NCBI GenBank assembly: GCA_037447655.1
Contig: JBBHKE010002683.1
Location: forward strand, 372,001 to 436,000
DNA from: Zygnema cylindricum
Lineage: Eukaryota; Streptophyta; Zygnematophyceae; Zygnematales; Zygnemataceae
DNA: 64,000 bases
Reading direction: 5' to 3'
In this document: piece by piece, positions 33,321 to 44,384 of the stretch
Numbering within the stretch: the first letter of the stretch is position 1
How the letters are laid out: every line of letters begins with the position of its first letter
Program-made: the position numbers and the translations under genes
The notes under the pieces: generated by a model
What the model saw: the letters and a program-made list of their open reading frames with translations, nothing else
Databases searched by the model: none
What the model was told of the DNA's origin: nothing

Positions 33321-33800
33321 GTCATAAAAACACGCATCGCTTAACGGCTGCGACTTGCGACGGTTCAAAGAAAAAAAATAAAAAATTGAGCGGCAAAGGA
33401 TGTCCGTTTTCAATTCGCCGCCTTCTGTCGGTCGTACAATAAATGTACGGATTTTTTTTGGATCCAATTAAAATTAAACAAACCGACAAATGAAATTTCA
33501 AAAGTCGTACTTGGACCTAGAAAACGCCGCCAACATGGATACATCCCCATCACTTCCGCTACGTGGCCCCACCGATAGTTATTATTTATTACATTATGTC
33601 GGTGCTGCTCCTCCGTCATTCGCGCAAGATCTACACTAAAATATGTAAGTGCGCCAGAATCCGACAAATTTGTCCTCTCATCGTGCCATATTAACGGTTT
33701 GCGCCAAAATCAACCGTCGATTTCCATAACGTTCAGCAGAATTTGGTAGATTTTTTGTAAAACTGCATTTGTCGAAGTCAACTGTTTGTACTTTCCGTAC
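33321..33800. other. Upstream region of the CAP gene, no gene recognised
   Basis: There is no coding frame of note. The sequence is mixed, with dispersed gtacgg words. Confidence 0.4.
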
Positions 33801-33812
33801 AATTTTGTCTCA

Positions 33813-33843
33813 CACGTGTTTCAATGACCTTTCGGCTATAAAT
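33813..33843 (+). promoter_or_regulatory. G-box and TATA box of the CAP gene
   Basis: CACGTG at 33813-33818 and TATAAAT at 33837-33843 lie about 94 nt before the ATG at 33937. With a start about 30 nt after the TATA, the 5' UTR would be near 65 nt. The inferred promoter could respond to bZIP or bHLH factors that bind CACGTG. Confidence 0.6.
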
Positions 33844-33936
33844 TGCTGAATCCCACCGGATGCAAATTACGAAATCGTTTGCCCTAAGAATAGAAAACCG
33901 AAGAAGAAAAGCCAAATTTTCCACAAATACGAAGTC

Positions 33937-34084
33937 ATGGGGAAATCCGGGTTTTCCGGTAACATTTTCTTGGCGCTAGCTTGCGCCACGTGTCTTGTCT
34001 CTTTTTGTCCGCTAGCTCTCGCGGAAAGTGAGAATTCGACTCTTTCAAATGTCGTTTTTCGAGCGAAACCTCTCGCTTCACGAG
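33937..34084 (+). CDS. CAP gene exon 1: signal peptide
   Basis: It encodes 49 codons plus one base. The N-terminus MGKSGFSGN precedes a hydrophobic core (IFLALACATCLVSFCPLALA) and an AxA-like end before ESENSTLSN. The donor is gag|gtacaa, phase 1. Confidence 0.85.
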
Positions 34085-37000
34085 GTACAACTGGTTCCTC
34101 CTCGACTTTCCTTTATTTTATTTTATTTTCTCAGCTTTCGTTTTTATTTCAGTTTTTATTTTCAACACTATTTAACATTATTTTGAGCATGGGTCTTTTA
34201 CTCCACAACTAAGCTTTATGGGTGTTGTGTGGTTTATTTTTTTCCGCCTTTTTATTTCAACATTATTGTCAACATTGTTTTCCACACTAATCTTCAACTA
34301 ATCAACCAATGCTCGATGGGTGTCGTGGGGTTTTTTTCGTTTGCGTTTCAATCTAAGACTAATTGTATTGATATTTTGGTGAGCACCTCCTATCTGCATT
34401 TCGTTTTATTTGTTTTTAAAATTTTCCTTTTTTGTATTCCGGATTTGATTTGTTTTATTGTTGTTTGCTTTTATTTCATTTTGGTTTTTACATCTTTTAT
34501 TTCCTTCTATAAATGTTTCCGCCTTCGCTACTTTTTATTTCCATGGTATCAATTTGTCGTATTCCCCCTTTTTGTTCCTTTTATGCCCGTTTATATCCAT
34601 TTTAAGTTGATTTGTTTATTTTTTTTCAGGAAATTCATCAATTGCGAAAAAGCAAATCACGCAAACTGCAACAATGGGAACATGGATCTCAATCTGGCAA
34701 AAACCCCAATTTAAGGGGACCACTAGACGACAAAGAGCCGTACCCGGATGCCAAAATCTCCAATCTCTGTTTAAGGCGAATGTGCTGTCCATGAAAATAG
34801 AGTGGAACGTAAAAGATTCGTTTAAACTCCGTTCTATGTGTAAAGCTGTATTTTTTTGGACTGACGTCAACTGCTACGGATGGGGTATATACTGGACTGT
34901 TCCCGGAAATGTCGGAAATCCGAATAAATTCGATTATCCTGTTAACTCAAATTCGTGCGTTTCTTCTTGAGTTTGATATTTTTCTATTTGATGTTGTTGA
35001 ATGCAATATTGCTCAATTTAATTCTCATACAATTGTTGAAGCCACAAATTTTATTTGTTTTTTAATATTTATATATATATTTTTCTGTTTTATTTTGTTC
35101 CAGGGAATTTACTGGAAGATATAAAACCCTTTATGCAATTGAATGCGAATTGGGTGAGAATTCTTTTTCCAAACTCGTTTCTAAGATAAATTACTGATAA
35201 ATTAAGGCTGTTAAAGGTCAAAATAGGAAATGCACATTAGTGAAAGAGGTCAAAACTAGAAGGCCGAAGGAGAAAGACAAGTGAATAGAGAAAAAAAGGA
35301 ACACACGAAAGAGAGGTTTGTCGTCTGTATTTGTCTTAGCTAAAAATCTTTCCACAAGAAAACAAAGTTCCTTTTAAGCGAAAAAGGGAAAGTAAAACGA
35401 GAAGGTGCAACACACGGCTTTGGAGGTACATCTAGTGAAGGTTTCATCCAGAAAGTGAAAAGTAATCTAAGTAACCGACAAAAAAGAGTACGGTTTCCTG
35501 TGAGGGTATATCAGTATGAAGAATGGTTCCCAATTTTTCCGAAAGGGGTCTTCCATTCTACCAAAGGTATGTACAAAGAAAAAAGCAAGAAAGTATGGAG
35601 CGCTAAACCAAATTCTAGAATTCGGACTTAGCTTTGAGGACTAAAATAATTAGAGGTCAGTTAAACATAGATTCAATAGGGAATTCCAATAAATACAACC
35701 AATGTCGGTTGTTTTAGCAACTTTTTCTTTTTTTACACCAGTAAGAATAATAGCAATAGTGAAATTATAATGTTAATAATCATATTAGCAACAATGGTAA
35801 CAATGAACGTAACAGCAATAACAATACCGAGAGTAATTTCTAATAATAGAAGCAATAATAGTAATGATTAGAGCAATAATAGTATCAAAATTTTAGTAAT
35901 AGTAGCAATAGTGTTATACCATATGCTGCACATTTAGCTAATGTTATTGCCATCGTTATTGCTATCGCTTTTGTTATCATTGTTGTTATTGTGTGTTGTT
36001 ATATTTCTTGAACTTGGTCTTTATCGTTGTTGTATGTATTCCGTATTTGTAAGTGGTCATTGGTGATTGGTATTTATTATTATTTTTATCGGTATCTACA
36101 ATAATAATATTTATAAATACTAAATCAATCAGACACTTGTTATTTCTTAGCAGTAATGGCTTATTTAGTGAGTATCACTTCTTTAGAAGAACAACGAAAC
36201 TTTATCATACGATATCATATCTACATCATATGCACGATACCACTACTCATCACTACTATATCATACTATATTCCATCACTACTAGGTCATTGCTGTATCA
36301 TATATATGGTATCTTCACTACATCGTTTTGTACTATATACTTTCTATACCATTGGTATATCAAATGTACGATATCATGCTAATTCATTTATATGTCGTAT
36401 TATAATTTATCATTACTATATCATTGCTTTTCATACTGTATTATGCCATTACTATGTTATTGCTATATCATTATTGAGCAAAAGCACTAGGCATGTTTTT
36501 TTTCTAAGGTACATTCTGTCAGAACGCATGTGTATTTTAAATGCACCAAGCTTTTCACCCAAAATATTCGATTTGTTAACTTGCTTAGGAAGTAGTCTGG
36601 AAAGGCTCCAAATTTGTCAATCTACATTATGTTGGTGAAAAGACTTGTGCAACATTAAGTTCTCCTTTTCCTATTTGTTTTACCATTTGGTGAAACAATA
36701 TTTTCTCCGTGACAATGCGTGACTATGTGTTTCGACGCGTGTTCTTTAATGCCCCACAAACTCATCTGTCCCCTCTATTATTAGTTCTTATTTCTCGCTC
36801 TCCCCCTCTTTTTTTTTACTAATGTTAACAGCTAAAACAGCACCATCTTTACCTCCAACCCCACGTCCACGCTCACCTCCTCCTTGCAATCCTTGTGTTG
36901 CTGGCGCCTGTCCTCGTGACGCTTCCTGCTCCGCTCGGCAGTGTAAGGCAGTGTGCACGTGTAACACCAAAGGGTATATTGTCTCCAATGGAAAGTGTGT

Positions 37001-39851
37001 GGCGCCTCCAAGTGGTGAGAAACATTTCTCTCCCTCTCCCTCCTCCCCCTTTGCCTCTCTCTTTCTCAAATTTTAATTTTCCCACTCTCTCCCTTTTTTT
37101 AGTATTTCGTTCACTCTTCCTTTCTCTCTCTCGCCCTTGCTTTCCTTATTTCTATATCCTTTTCGCTCATTATTTTCTCTATTTCGCTCTCACATTTTTT
37201 TTTTGCAACACTTGGCTTCTTGGCCTAGAGGGCAAAGTTGAAGTGAAGATGGTATATTAAAGAATGCAAAATGTCTATGTATGACGACGAATTATAGTCG
37301 TACACTATGATTCCACAATGATGTGTTATAGACAGACAATGTAAGAATGGTGGCATATGATAGCTATTCAATTTGTGTAAACATGAAGATGCTTGAAAGC
37401 CATGCAGTGACTGTCTTATAATGATGTGCAAAAGACATACAATGAAGGCTTGATGGTTATATATAATGGACATACAAAGTATTTTTATATTGTGTTGTAC
37501 AACAGATATACCATGCATACGTTTTGATCGCTTGAAATTGTTTGAAACTAGTTTTTGTTAAAAAAGTTTATGTTATAGTGCAATTCTACAGATTGTGTAG
37601 AGGAATAGCAACCTAAACTAAGCTAAATCACAAATTTCAACCATACAAATCTTGTGACTCTGTGTATTGTTCATATTAAATTGTAATAAGCTTTCAAAGC
37701 TTTCAAATGCTAAAATTAAAAGAATTTATAGTTTTTGATCTATAATTGACATACATTGGATGAGCATGACTACGAAAACTAGATCGGATGAAAGGGAGAT
37801 AGATATGTGATGCTTGATGGAGATGCTACGCATATATGATGTTCGATGGCTGTATATTGTATGATGTGTGACAAATTGAAGTGAGGAATAGCTTCGTTTT
37901 TGTGTTATGTGAAACATGTAGTAATTGAAGAGTTTTCTACACATCAACTGGCAAATTGTAGTAAAAGAAAAAAGGTGGTTCTGTAAGGTGGGATGGTTGG
38001 TGAAAGGCAAGTACACCCTGACGTTTTGTGTTTTTGTGGTTTGATTCTTTTGCTTCAAAATATCAACTCAATTTGAAACAATTTAACACATCTCGAGGAA
38101 ATCAAAAGGGTGTAAATCCTTTGTTTGTCTACTTGGTTTTACAGATTCGGGATGTCTTGCACCCCACAATGCTGCCAGGGCTGCGGTCGGAGTTTCAGGT
38201 CTCATATGGAACACCACTTGTGAGTTACAAAGGCCATGGTTGACCACTTATATATATGTATGTTTTGGTGCGATCGAGCTCCTTTTCATTTTGTTTGTTA
38301 GACTAAAATATATATATAGTTGGGGCTGTTTCGCTTTTTTGAATGCGACTATCCATCTTTGATTGCGTGTTGCTTTACAATGTTAGACAAACAACACTAA
38401 TAAACATTTGACCATATGGATAGTAACATGACTTGATACATGGTTATCCGCGCCGAGATGACATCATAAAACTAACCTTCACATGAGGAAATAGCAAATT
38501 CATATGTGGCCTAAATATCACCATGAACATTAATGTATTGTGCATAGCCAATATACCATAAATAATGCCATTTCTCAACCATTTTGAATCGTAGAACTAC
38601 GGGTTTTCATATCCACACCATTCAAAAGATGCCCATACCATACTTCCCTTAAGAAATCAGTGCCAACGACTTCACTTTACCCACTTTACGCACTTTGTGG
38701 TTTTTACAGTGGTAGCTTCTGCTTTACAACGGGCAAACAAATTACGAGATAATTTAATCAAGAAAAATTGATATTTGATGGTTTCATATCCACACCTTTC
38801 AAAAGATGTCCATACCATAGTTCCCATAAGATTTTTTTACCAACAACTTAACCTTAACTTTACCCACTTTACCCACTTCTTTGTTTTTGCAGTGGTAGCT
38901 TCTGCTTTAAAATGGGCAAATACTTTACGAGATGATAATTGTGGGTTTTATCATTCGGACAGTCCATATGGAGAAAACCTGTACGGATTGTGGGGGGGCA
39001 TACCAACATGCGCTATGGCGGTTCAGTTGTGGGTAGATGAGAAAGCTTATTATGACTACGAAAGTAACACATGCGCTTCCGGTGAATCGTGTGGTCACTA
39101 CACGCAGGTCTCGTTCTCTCTCTCTTTCTTCTCTCTCTCGTCTATTTTCTATATGAAAGACACGGAGAGGGGGAAAGCGGGTCTCACCCTCGCTTCACTC
39201 TCTCTCCCTCCCACTCTCCCTCTCTCTTACTCCCTCTCTCTCTACCTCTCCCTCTCTCTCTCTCTCTTCCCTTTTATCTCTCCCAGTTTCCGTGAATCAC
39301 TCTTATATTGAGGCAACACGAACCCTAAAAAACCGTTTTCTAATCGTGATACATTTGACACTTGCACACTGTCAATGTCAAGTACCAACCAGCTTTGCAA
39401 CGATTTAATTTAAGAAACAATTCATCGCTTGAAAGTGGACACTTTTTTGTTAAAAAAGCTTATGTTATGGTGCAATTCTGCAGATTTGATTGTGTGGAGG
39501 AATACTAAACTAAACTAAACTAAAATCACAAGATTTCAACCATAAAAATATCGTGACTCTGTGTACTCTTCATATTAAAACACCAACAATCTTTCAAAGC
39601 TTTTAAATGCTAAAATTAATGGGCAAATTAAGTACGAAAATTAAAATTACGCAAATTAAAATTACTTAAATTGATGAGCCTGCCCTATATTATTGGAAAG
39701 CAGTTGCTATTCTGTCTTTTTGCAGATTGTGTGGAGGGATACCAAACGGGTGGGATGTGCGAGATCAACTTGTAGTGTCAAAGATGGTATTTATCTTTGG
39801 GTATGTCAGTACGATCCTCCTGGGAATTGGGACGGCGAAAAGCCCTACTAA
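33937..39851 (+). CDS. Secreted multi-domain PR-1/CAP protein, 7 exons, 373 aa
   Basis: Exons: 33937-34084, 34630-34954, 35104-35153, 36832-37014, 38145-38219, 38893-39107, 39726-39851. All introns start GT and end AG, the phases match at every junction, and the total is 1122 nt ending in TAA. The ATG lies 94 nt after a TATA box and opens a signal peptide (FLALACATCLVSFCPLALA, cleavage near residue 29). Residues 88-172 resemble a beta/gamma-crystallin or I36 domain. Residues 176-192 are Pro-rich. Residues 193-230 hold eight cysteines. Residues 237-373 are a PR-1-type CAP domain. The protein should be secreted to the wall or apoplast; plant PR-1 proteins act in defence and sterol binding. The domain combination is unusual. 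The weakest joint is exon 2-3 (donor gtgcgt); without it the protein would stop at 34970 as a 162-residue form. Confidence 0.82.
34630..34954 (+). CDS. CAP gene exon 2: beta/gamma-crystallin- or I36-like domain
   Basis: The acceptor is tttttttcag|ga. Key features are GCQNLQSLFKANVLSMKIEW, MCKAVFFWTDVNCYGWGIYW and NKFDYPVNSNS. The C-xN-L...V-S-M, C-x-x-F-x-W-x-D-x-x-C-x-G pattern fits small Cys-linked beta-sandwich proteins of this type. The chosen donor ttc|gtgcgt gives phase 2 and lets the domain finish in exon 3. Confidence 0.7.
35104..35153 (+). CDS. CAP gene exon 3: end of the beta-sandwich domain
   Basis: This is a 50-nt micro-exon, ttgttccag|g ... ttgg|gtgaga, encoding EFTGRYKTLYAIECEL. 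YKSLxAIxC-type endings close the domain in related proteins, as I recall. The phase is 2 in and 1 out, matching exons 2 and 4. Confidence 0.65.
35740..36480 (+). repeat. Low-complexity runs in CAP intron 3
   Basis: A degenerate AAT/AGC trinucleotide run (35740-35920) is followed by its near-complement ATTGTT run (35940-36000) and then a TATCAT/ACTA run (36190-36480). There is no coding evidence. Confidence 0.65.
36832..37014 (+). CDS. CAP gene exon 4: Pro-rich linker and 8-Cys module
   Basis: The linker PSLPPTPRPRSPPP leads into CNPCVAGACPRDASC, CKAVCTCNTKGYIV and NGKCV, with cysteines at residues 193, 196, 201, 207, 212, 216, 218 and 230. The spacing is EGF- or TIL-like (CxC then G-Y/F then C), but no exact family is claimed. 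The donor is gtg|gtgaga, phase 1. Confidence 0.78.
38145..39851 (+). CDS. CAP gene exons 5-7: PR-1 type CAP domain
   Basis: Exon 5 (38145-38219) has CLAPHNAARAAVGVSGLIW. Exon 6 (38893-39107) has VASALKWANTL, CGFYHSDSPYGENLYG, AVQLWVDEKAYYDYESN and CGHYTQ. Exon 7 (39726-39851) has IVWRDTKRVGCARSTC and WVCQYDPPGNWDGEKPY. The cavity residues His281, Glu288 and His329 are present, as in plant PR-1, and six cysteines suit the usual three disulphides. The introns carry CT-rich arrays. Confidence 0.93.
38710..38771 (+). pseudogene. Duplicated, broken copy of CAP exon 6 start
   Basis: gttttta-cag|tggtagcttctgcttta repeats the exon 6 acceptor and its first 20 codons (VASALQRANKLRDN against VASALKWANTLRDDN), then hits TGA near 38770. 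Upstream intron sequence (catatccacacc...tttacccacttta) is duplicated too, so about 180 bp was copied in tandem at 38600-38775 and 38780-38940. Confidence 0.8.
39108..39290 (+). repeat. CT-rich microsatellite in CAP intron 6
   Basis: A tctctctctttc run follows the exon 6 donor gtctcg. Similar CT runs follow the exon 4 donor (37018-37190). Confidence 0.8.
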
Positions 39852-39998
39852 ACGACAAAAGAGGGTCAAGATTTCTCGGATGGTGTCCTTACATTTTGTC
39901 TGTTGTGATGATAAGAAATCCCTATTAGACGATAAAGGACGGTGGATGTTTCTTGGATGGTGGCCATACATTTTGTCTCTTGTGATAGTAACATGCTT
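39843..39998 (+). repeat. 78-bp tandem duplication over the CAP stop codon
   Basis: ccctactaaacgacaaaaga (from 39843) is repeated as ccctattagacgataaagga (from 39921), and catacattttgtct recurs in both units. It covers the stop codon and the start of the 3' UTR. Confidence 0.75.
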
Positions 39999-40033
39999 TA
40001 GAAGTGAAGTGGGAATGTTTCCCACTTCATCGC

Positions 40034-40190
40034 CCAGGAAAGGGAGGGAAAAGGGAGGGAAAAGGGAGGAAAAAGGGAGAGAAAAGGGAGGAAAAATGAG
40101 GGAGGGAAAAGGGAGGAAAAAGGGAGGGAAAACGAGGGAGGAGAGGGAGCAAAAAAAGAGGGAAAAAGGAGGGAAAAGGGAGGAGGGTCG
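40034..40190 (+). repeat. Purine-only array (ggga/ggaaaa)
   Basis: gggaggaaaaagggag-like units are repeated over about 155 bp just after the CAP gene. 40191-40842 is AT-rich sequence with no gene seen. Confidence 0.85.
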
Positions 40191-40842
40191 GGCAGTAAAT
40201 CTCCTAAAATTTAGGAAAAAATTGAAGGGAATATATTTCTTTAAATTATTTCCATTTATGGTTCATGTACTTTTTGATTTTTTTTTAATGACTATAATGT
40301 GCTTTTTACCGCCTTGGTTTACAAAAGTTACAAAACCCAAAAATCTTTCAAGTTACTCACTTAGGCACAAAGTCTCTTGAAAGTAGGGAAGACTTTGTAG
40401 TTTAACTTTTTACTTTGTCCTTTTACTTTTTCCTTTTACTTTGTCTTTTGAACTTGTACTTTTTTTTGTACTGATATGACTTTTCAATTTATTCCATTTA
40501 TGGGCGTTTTTTTTGAATAAAAAGGATACTTTTTTACTTTTTTTTTGAGTGATATTAAATTCTTGTTATTGTATGTCAAAAGGATTGTGACATTTCTGTG
40601 ATAGATAATTTTGCACAAAAAGATATGTATATACAAAAAAAAAAATATTCGATGATTTATATTTGATATTTTTGATGATATTTGTCGTTTTTGCAAAAAT
40701 ATTGCAACTGTGAAAAAAATAATCTTAAAATATTTACTATATTGACTTATCAAGTATAAATAGATTTTAATCTTTTATTAAATAAATTAGAGATTATTAT
40801 TATAGATTAAAATTCCGTCGCCGATAACAGACTCTGTCATAG

Positions 40843-41275
40843 CCTCTCCTTCTCGCTCTCCCTCTCCCTCTACCTCTCCCTTCCTCTCTCTCTCTCACTC
40901 TCCCTCTCGCTATCCCTCTCCCTCTCACGCTACTCCGTTGCCGAAAGCCTTTCCCTCCCCCCTCTCCCTTCCCCACTTCTCCCACTCCCTCTCCCTCACT
41001 CTCAACGTCTCTCTACCAATGCGTCACCCTCATCCTCTCCTTGTCCTTCTGCCCCTACCTCTCCCTCTCCCTTTTCTACACCCTCCTCCTCATCCCCTCT
41101 CTCTCTCATCCCCTCTCCCTTGTCTTCCCCTTCTTCTCCCACTCCCTCTTCCATTCCCTGGCCTGCTTCTCTGATTCTCCCTGTCCAACTCCCTCTCCCT
41201 CTCTCCAACTATCCGTTTGCCTCTCCCTCTCCCGATGCCTTAGCGACTCCTCCCACTTCCTTTCCCCGGTCACCT
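40843..41275 (+). repeat. CT-rich array left of the gag-only element
   Basis: The repeated word is tctccctctccc, with degenerate interruptions. The frames in it are translation artefacts. Confidence 0.85.
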
Positions 41276-41528
41276 CTCTACTTCTTCGCCTCTCCCTTCT
41301 GTTGTTTTGTTGTTTTGAAAAGTCAGTTTCGTGCGAACGTGACAGTTTGTGAGTAATTGCTAATTGCATTTAATATGGAGGTTTGAGTTGATTCACGCGT
41401 TGGGGGAGCGAACCTACGGATATACCTAATTTGAATTAAGGGACTCGTAGAGTGGCTGAACAAGCATTGAGAAATGGACGGCGGATCGCGAAGCAATCCG
41501 ATGTACAATAATCAAAATGTTGAAATAG

Positions 41529-41655
41529 GCGCCGCCGGTACAGCGCAGCTGCGACGCAGAAAGGACAACGCAGCTCCGGTTACTTTGGATAAATATGCGC
41601 CGCCGGTATGGAGCAGCTGCGGCGCAGATAAGACAACGCAGCTGCGGATAATATG
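41529..41655 (+). repeat. Two 65-bp GC-rich direct repeats
   Basis: gcgccgccggtacagcgcagc and gcgccgccggtatggagcagc each continue to gacaacgcagct and ggataa(a)tat. The second unit is more GC-rich. They lie at the left of the putative LTR below. Confidence 0.7.
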
Positions 41656-41659
41656 ACTA

Positions 41660-42390
41660 GTATAGATTCTGAGTAATGAAGATTGTACGGTAATAGTTGG
41701 TTAGTGGTAGCTTAGTGGTAGCTTGTTTTTTGACGTACGAAGGTTGCGAAGATGTCAGTGTAAATATTTTGTTCAACAGTGGTTTGTCTTTTTGCTAATT
41801 AGTTTATTAGTGTAGATTTGCTCAGTCTGACATACCTCAAATTATTCAGGTATACTCACAATAGTTTAGGTAGATGGTAGATAACGTACGGCTGGTATGC
41901 CTCCGTACATTCAGTAGTGAACTCTCTGAGTATAACTTGTAGGACTTAGAATATTTTGAGTATCACAGTCAAGTTTATCAAAGCAATGGCATACTGTTTT
42001 TTGCATCTTTGACCTGTTGGTGTGATCACCCTGTTAAATGCTTTCATGTGAAACTTTGTGAATTTATTCTATGATATAGAATCTATATGTGTGTGCAGTT
42101 TCATTCTATTCTGTTATCTTTGTAAGATTCTGTGTGAGGTCTAAGTGGTTAGTTTGCGAAGCTGTCAGTTATTTTTATGAAACTCTGGAGCTTATATCTT
42201 CTAGATTCCTTTGTGGATTTGGCTGTAACTTTGGGAGCTTACATCATCTTTAGTATACTTTCTATTGGTGCAGTTTGAGGGGATTTTATTTATTGTGGAG
42301 TAATCTGTGCTGTCTGAAACACAGCTGTTTGAGGGGTAGTTTGTGCTACTTCCGAGGGTAATTTGTGGTTGAAATAGGCTATGGACAACA
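41660..42390 (+). repeat. Putative 5' LTR of the gag-only copia relative
   Basis: It ends ...ATGGACAACA right before a primer site. It contains gtaggacttagaatattttgagt, the R-region motif found inverted in LTRs A, C1 and E, and a TATA-like gagtataactt. The left boundary is uncertain. Confidence 0.5.
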
Positions 42391-43110
42391 AGTTATGGGC
42401 CCACACCCATGGCTACCTATATTAGATGGATCAAAATATCACTACTGGAAGTGTGAGCTTGAGAGCTACTTCGAGATGATGGAACTAATGGATGTTGTGG
42501 ACGGTACCTTGACTAAAACATCAAATGGATGGAAAAGGAAAAATCATGAGTGTCTAAGGGTTATCAAGAACTCCTTCACTGAGGATTTGGTAATGTCATA
42601 CCTAAGTTTTAAAAGGGCAGCTGAATTATGGAAGAGCTTAGAATGTATGTATGCAAAGACGTCTTTATATCATTGGCTTAGCATTGTTACCAAATAGTTA
42701 AACACAAGTATGTAGGAGGTAGTATGGAGAAACACTGTACTGACTTACAATTATTGTTTGCAAAAAAATTATTGTTTGCAAAAAAATGATTTGGCAGGAG
42801 GAAACTTTACAGATGCTCAACAAGCTATCTTGTTAATGAGAAGTCTACCTAAAGAATATAAGAGTGCACTAGATCGATTGACTTTAATTGATAAAAAAGA
42901 TTGGAGTTTAACTATAGCTAAACGAGTTGTTCTACATGAATAAGCTAATAGAAAGGTTTTATCAAGTGAAAGGAATATAAAGGAATATAAGTCTCAGTTT
43001 TAGAAAATTAAAGGTGATAGTGAGTTCAGAGATTGGCCTAAGAATTGCTTTTACTGTAATGATTTAGGACATACCTTCAGGGAATGTCCATCGTATAAAA
43101 GTGCATGTGT
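42391..43110 (+). pseudogene. Copia-type gag with zinc knuckle
   Basis: It starts in the PBS (agTTATGGGCCCACACC), reading QVMGPHPWLPILDGSKYHYW, then LVMSYLSFKRAAELWKSLEC. After a frame break it gives AILLMRSLPKEYKSALDRL, and finally CFYCNDLGHTFREC (CX2CX4HX4C) near 43049-43090. This is the UBN2 capsid plus nucleocapsid. Frameshifts lie near 42697 and 42950. No protease, integrase or RT follows. Confidence 0.8.
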
Positions 43111-43120
43111 TACAGGGAAT

Positions 43121-44340
43121 TTGAGAGATGGATGGGACAACAACCTAGTCCGACCCCCAACAAGAAGGGAATCAAGTGATTTCGTGAGTGAGAGACAAGA
43201 CTCGACAGATGACAAAAGGCATGCACCGTATGTTGACAAATTTATTTATTTACCAACCTTCTGTGTTGTTCGGAATGAGGAGAAAGAGGTGACAGAAAAG
43301 GATCCGGTTACTGTCAATATTTCTTATGACAGATTGTTGAGTTACACAAACTTACTAAAGGAAGAGGCAACTACAATAAGAGAAGTCGAAGGAAGTGAAG
43401 GGCACATGGAAGCGGAAGAAACTGGAAACACTATTATCACCGAAAACAGTGAAGAAAAAGAAGAGTGTGAAAAATACTCGGTTTGTGTGACTTCTTCTTG
43501 TGATAAAATGGTGTGTGAGAATGACGTAGAGGAAGAAGAGATTCCTGAAGTAACGGGAGTTATAGAAGTAAACTTAAAATTAATTGAAGAATATTCTTTA
43601 GAAAAAGAGAACATTGAATTGAAAACATAACTTAGAGAAAGGGAAAAAGAAGATGATGAGATAGGAAAGAGTGAATTGACACAAAATCGGGAATTAACAC
43701 AGTGTAAAATAATGTGGGTTTAAAAATTATTAAACTCAGCGAAAACGCGACAAAAACTGTTAAGAAAATGAGGCTAAGGAAAAAAGTTCATGAGAGCGGA
43801 AAAAGTCATAAATTTGGAGGAATATGGAAAATAGGAAAGAATACTAGGAAGAGGAAAGAGCAGCTAACTGAAAAGAGGATCAAAATGAATAGATTGAAAA
43901 TAAATACAGTTTAGAGAAGTGGCACATCTACGGAAAAAGACCAAAAATTAGTGAGAAAAATTACACTTTATAGAGGTAATGGGAAGGGAAACCATGGAAA
44001 AATTTCAAAGTCTATAAACAGATCAGAAAATCATAAGAAAACAAGAAAAAAAGAGAGATTACGGAAAAACAGATGGAGAAGAAACATGTTACAAAATCGA
44101 TCACACCGAAGAACGCAACCGGCAACGTTGAGAAAATGTGTGACAAAAAAATGGGGAGACTTGAACGACCTTTCAAGAAATTTTAACGAAATTTGTACAG
44201 CAGCATACATATATCAAAGGAAGGGGAAGGCGTGGAAGTATGTAACAGGGGAGAATGTGCAGCACCTGTTTGATAAAAGTGTGGAGGAGACAGATTTTCG
44301 ACAAATTTTGATAACATGGCTAAGTGACGAATACGACTAG
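43121..44340 (+). CDS. Acidic then basic tail of the gag-only element
   Basis: A 169-codon frame (43121-43630) is Glu/Lys-rich (EEEEIPEVTGVIEVNLKLIE, likely coiled coil). Lys/Arg-rich frames (43714-43914, 43951-44340) follow, ending YIYQRKGKAWKYVTGENV and WLSDEYD. They are not recognised. They may be a variant gag extension or captured sequence; the reading frame changes twice. Confidence 0.4.
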
Positions 44341-44384
44341 GAATTCCGATTTACTGGAGAGGCGTTATAGCAGTAATGAAGAAG

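Noticed and set aside
35740-36000. CRISPR-like array
   Set aside because: The repeats are degenerate trinucleotides without unique spacers; the context is a eukaryotic intron.
36180-36640. Frame of 160 codons in the tatcat region
   Set aside because: It is translation of a simple-sequence repeat inside a CAP intron.
40938-41370. Several overlapping frames on both strands
   Set aside because: All are translations of the CT-rich array.
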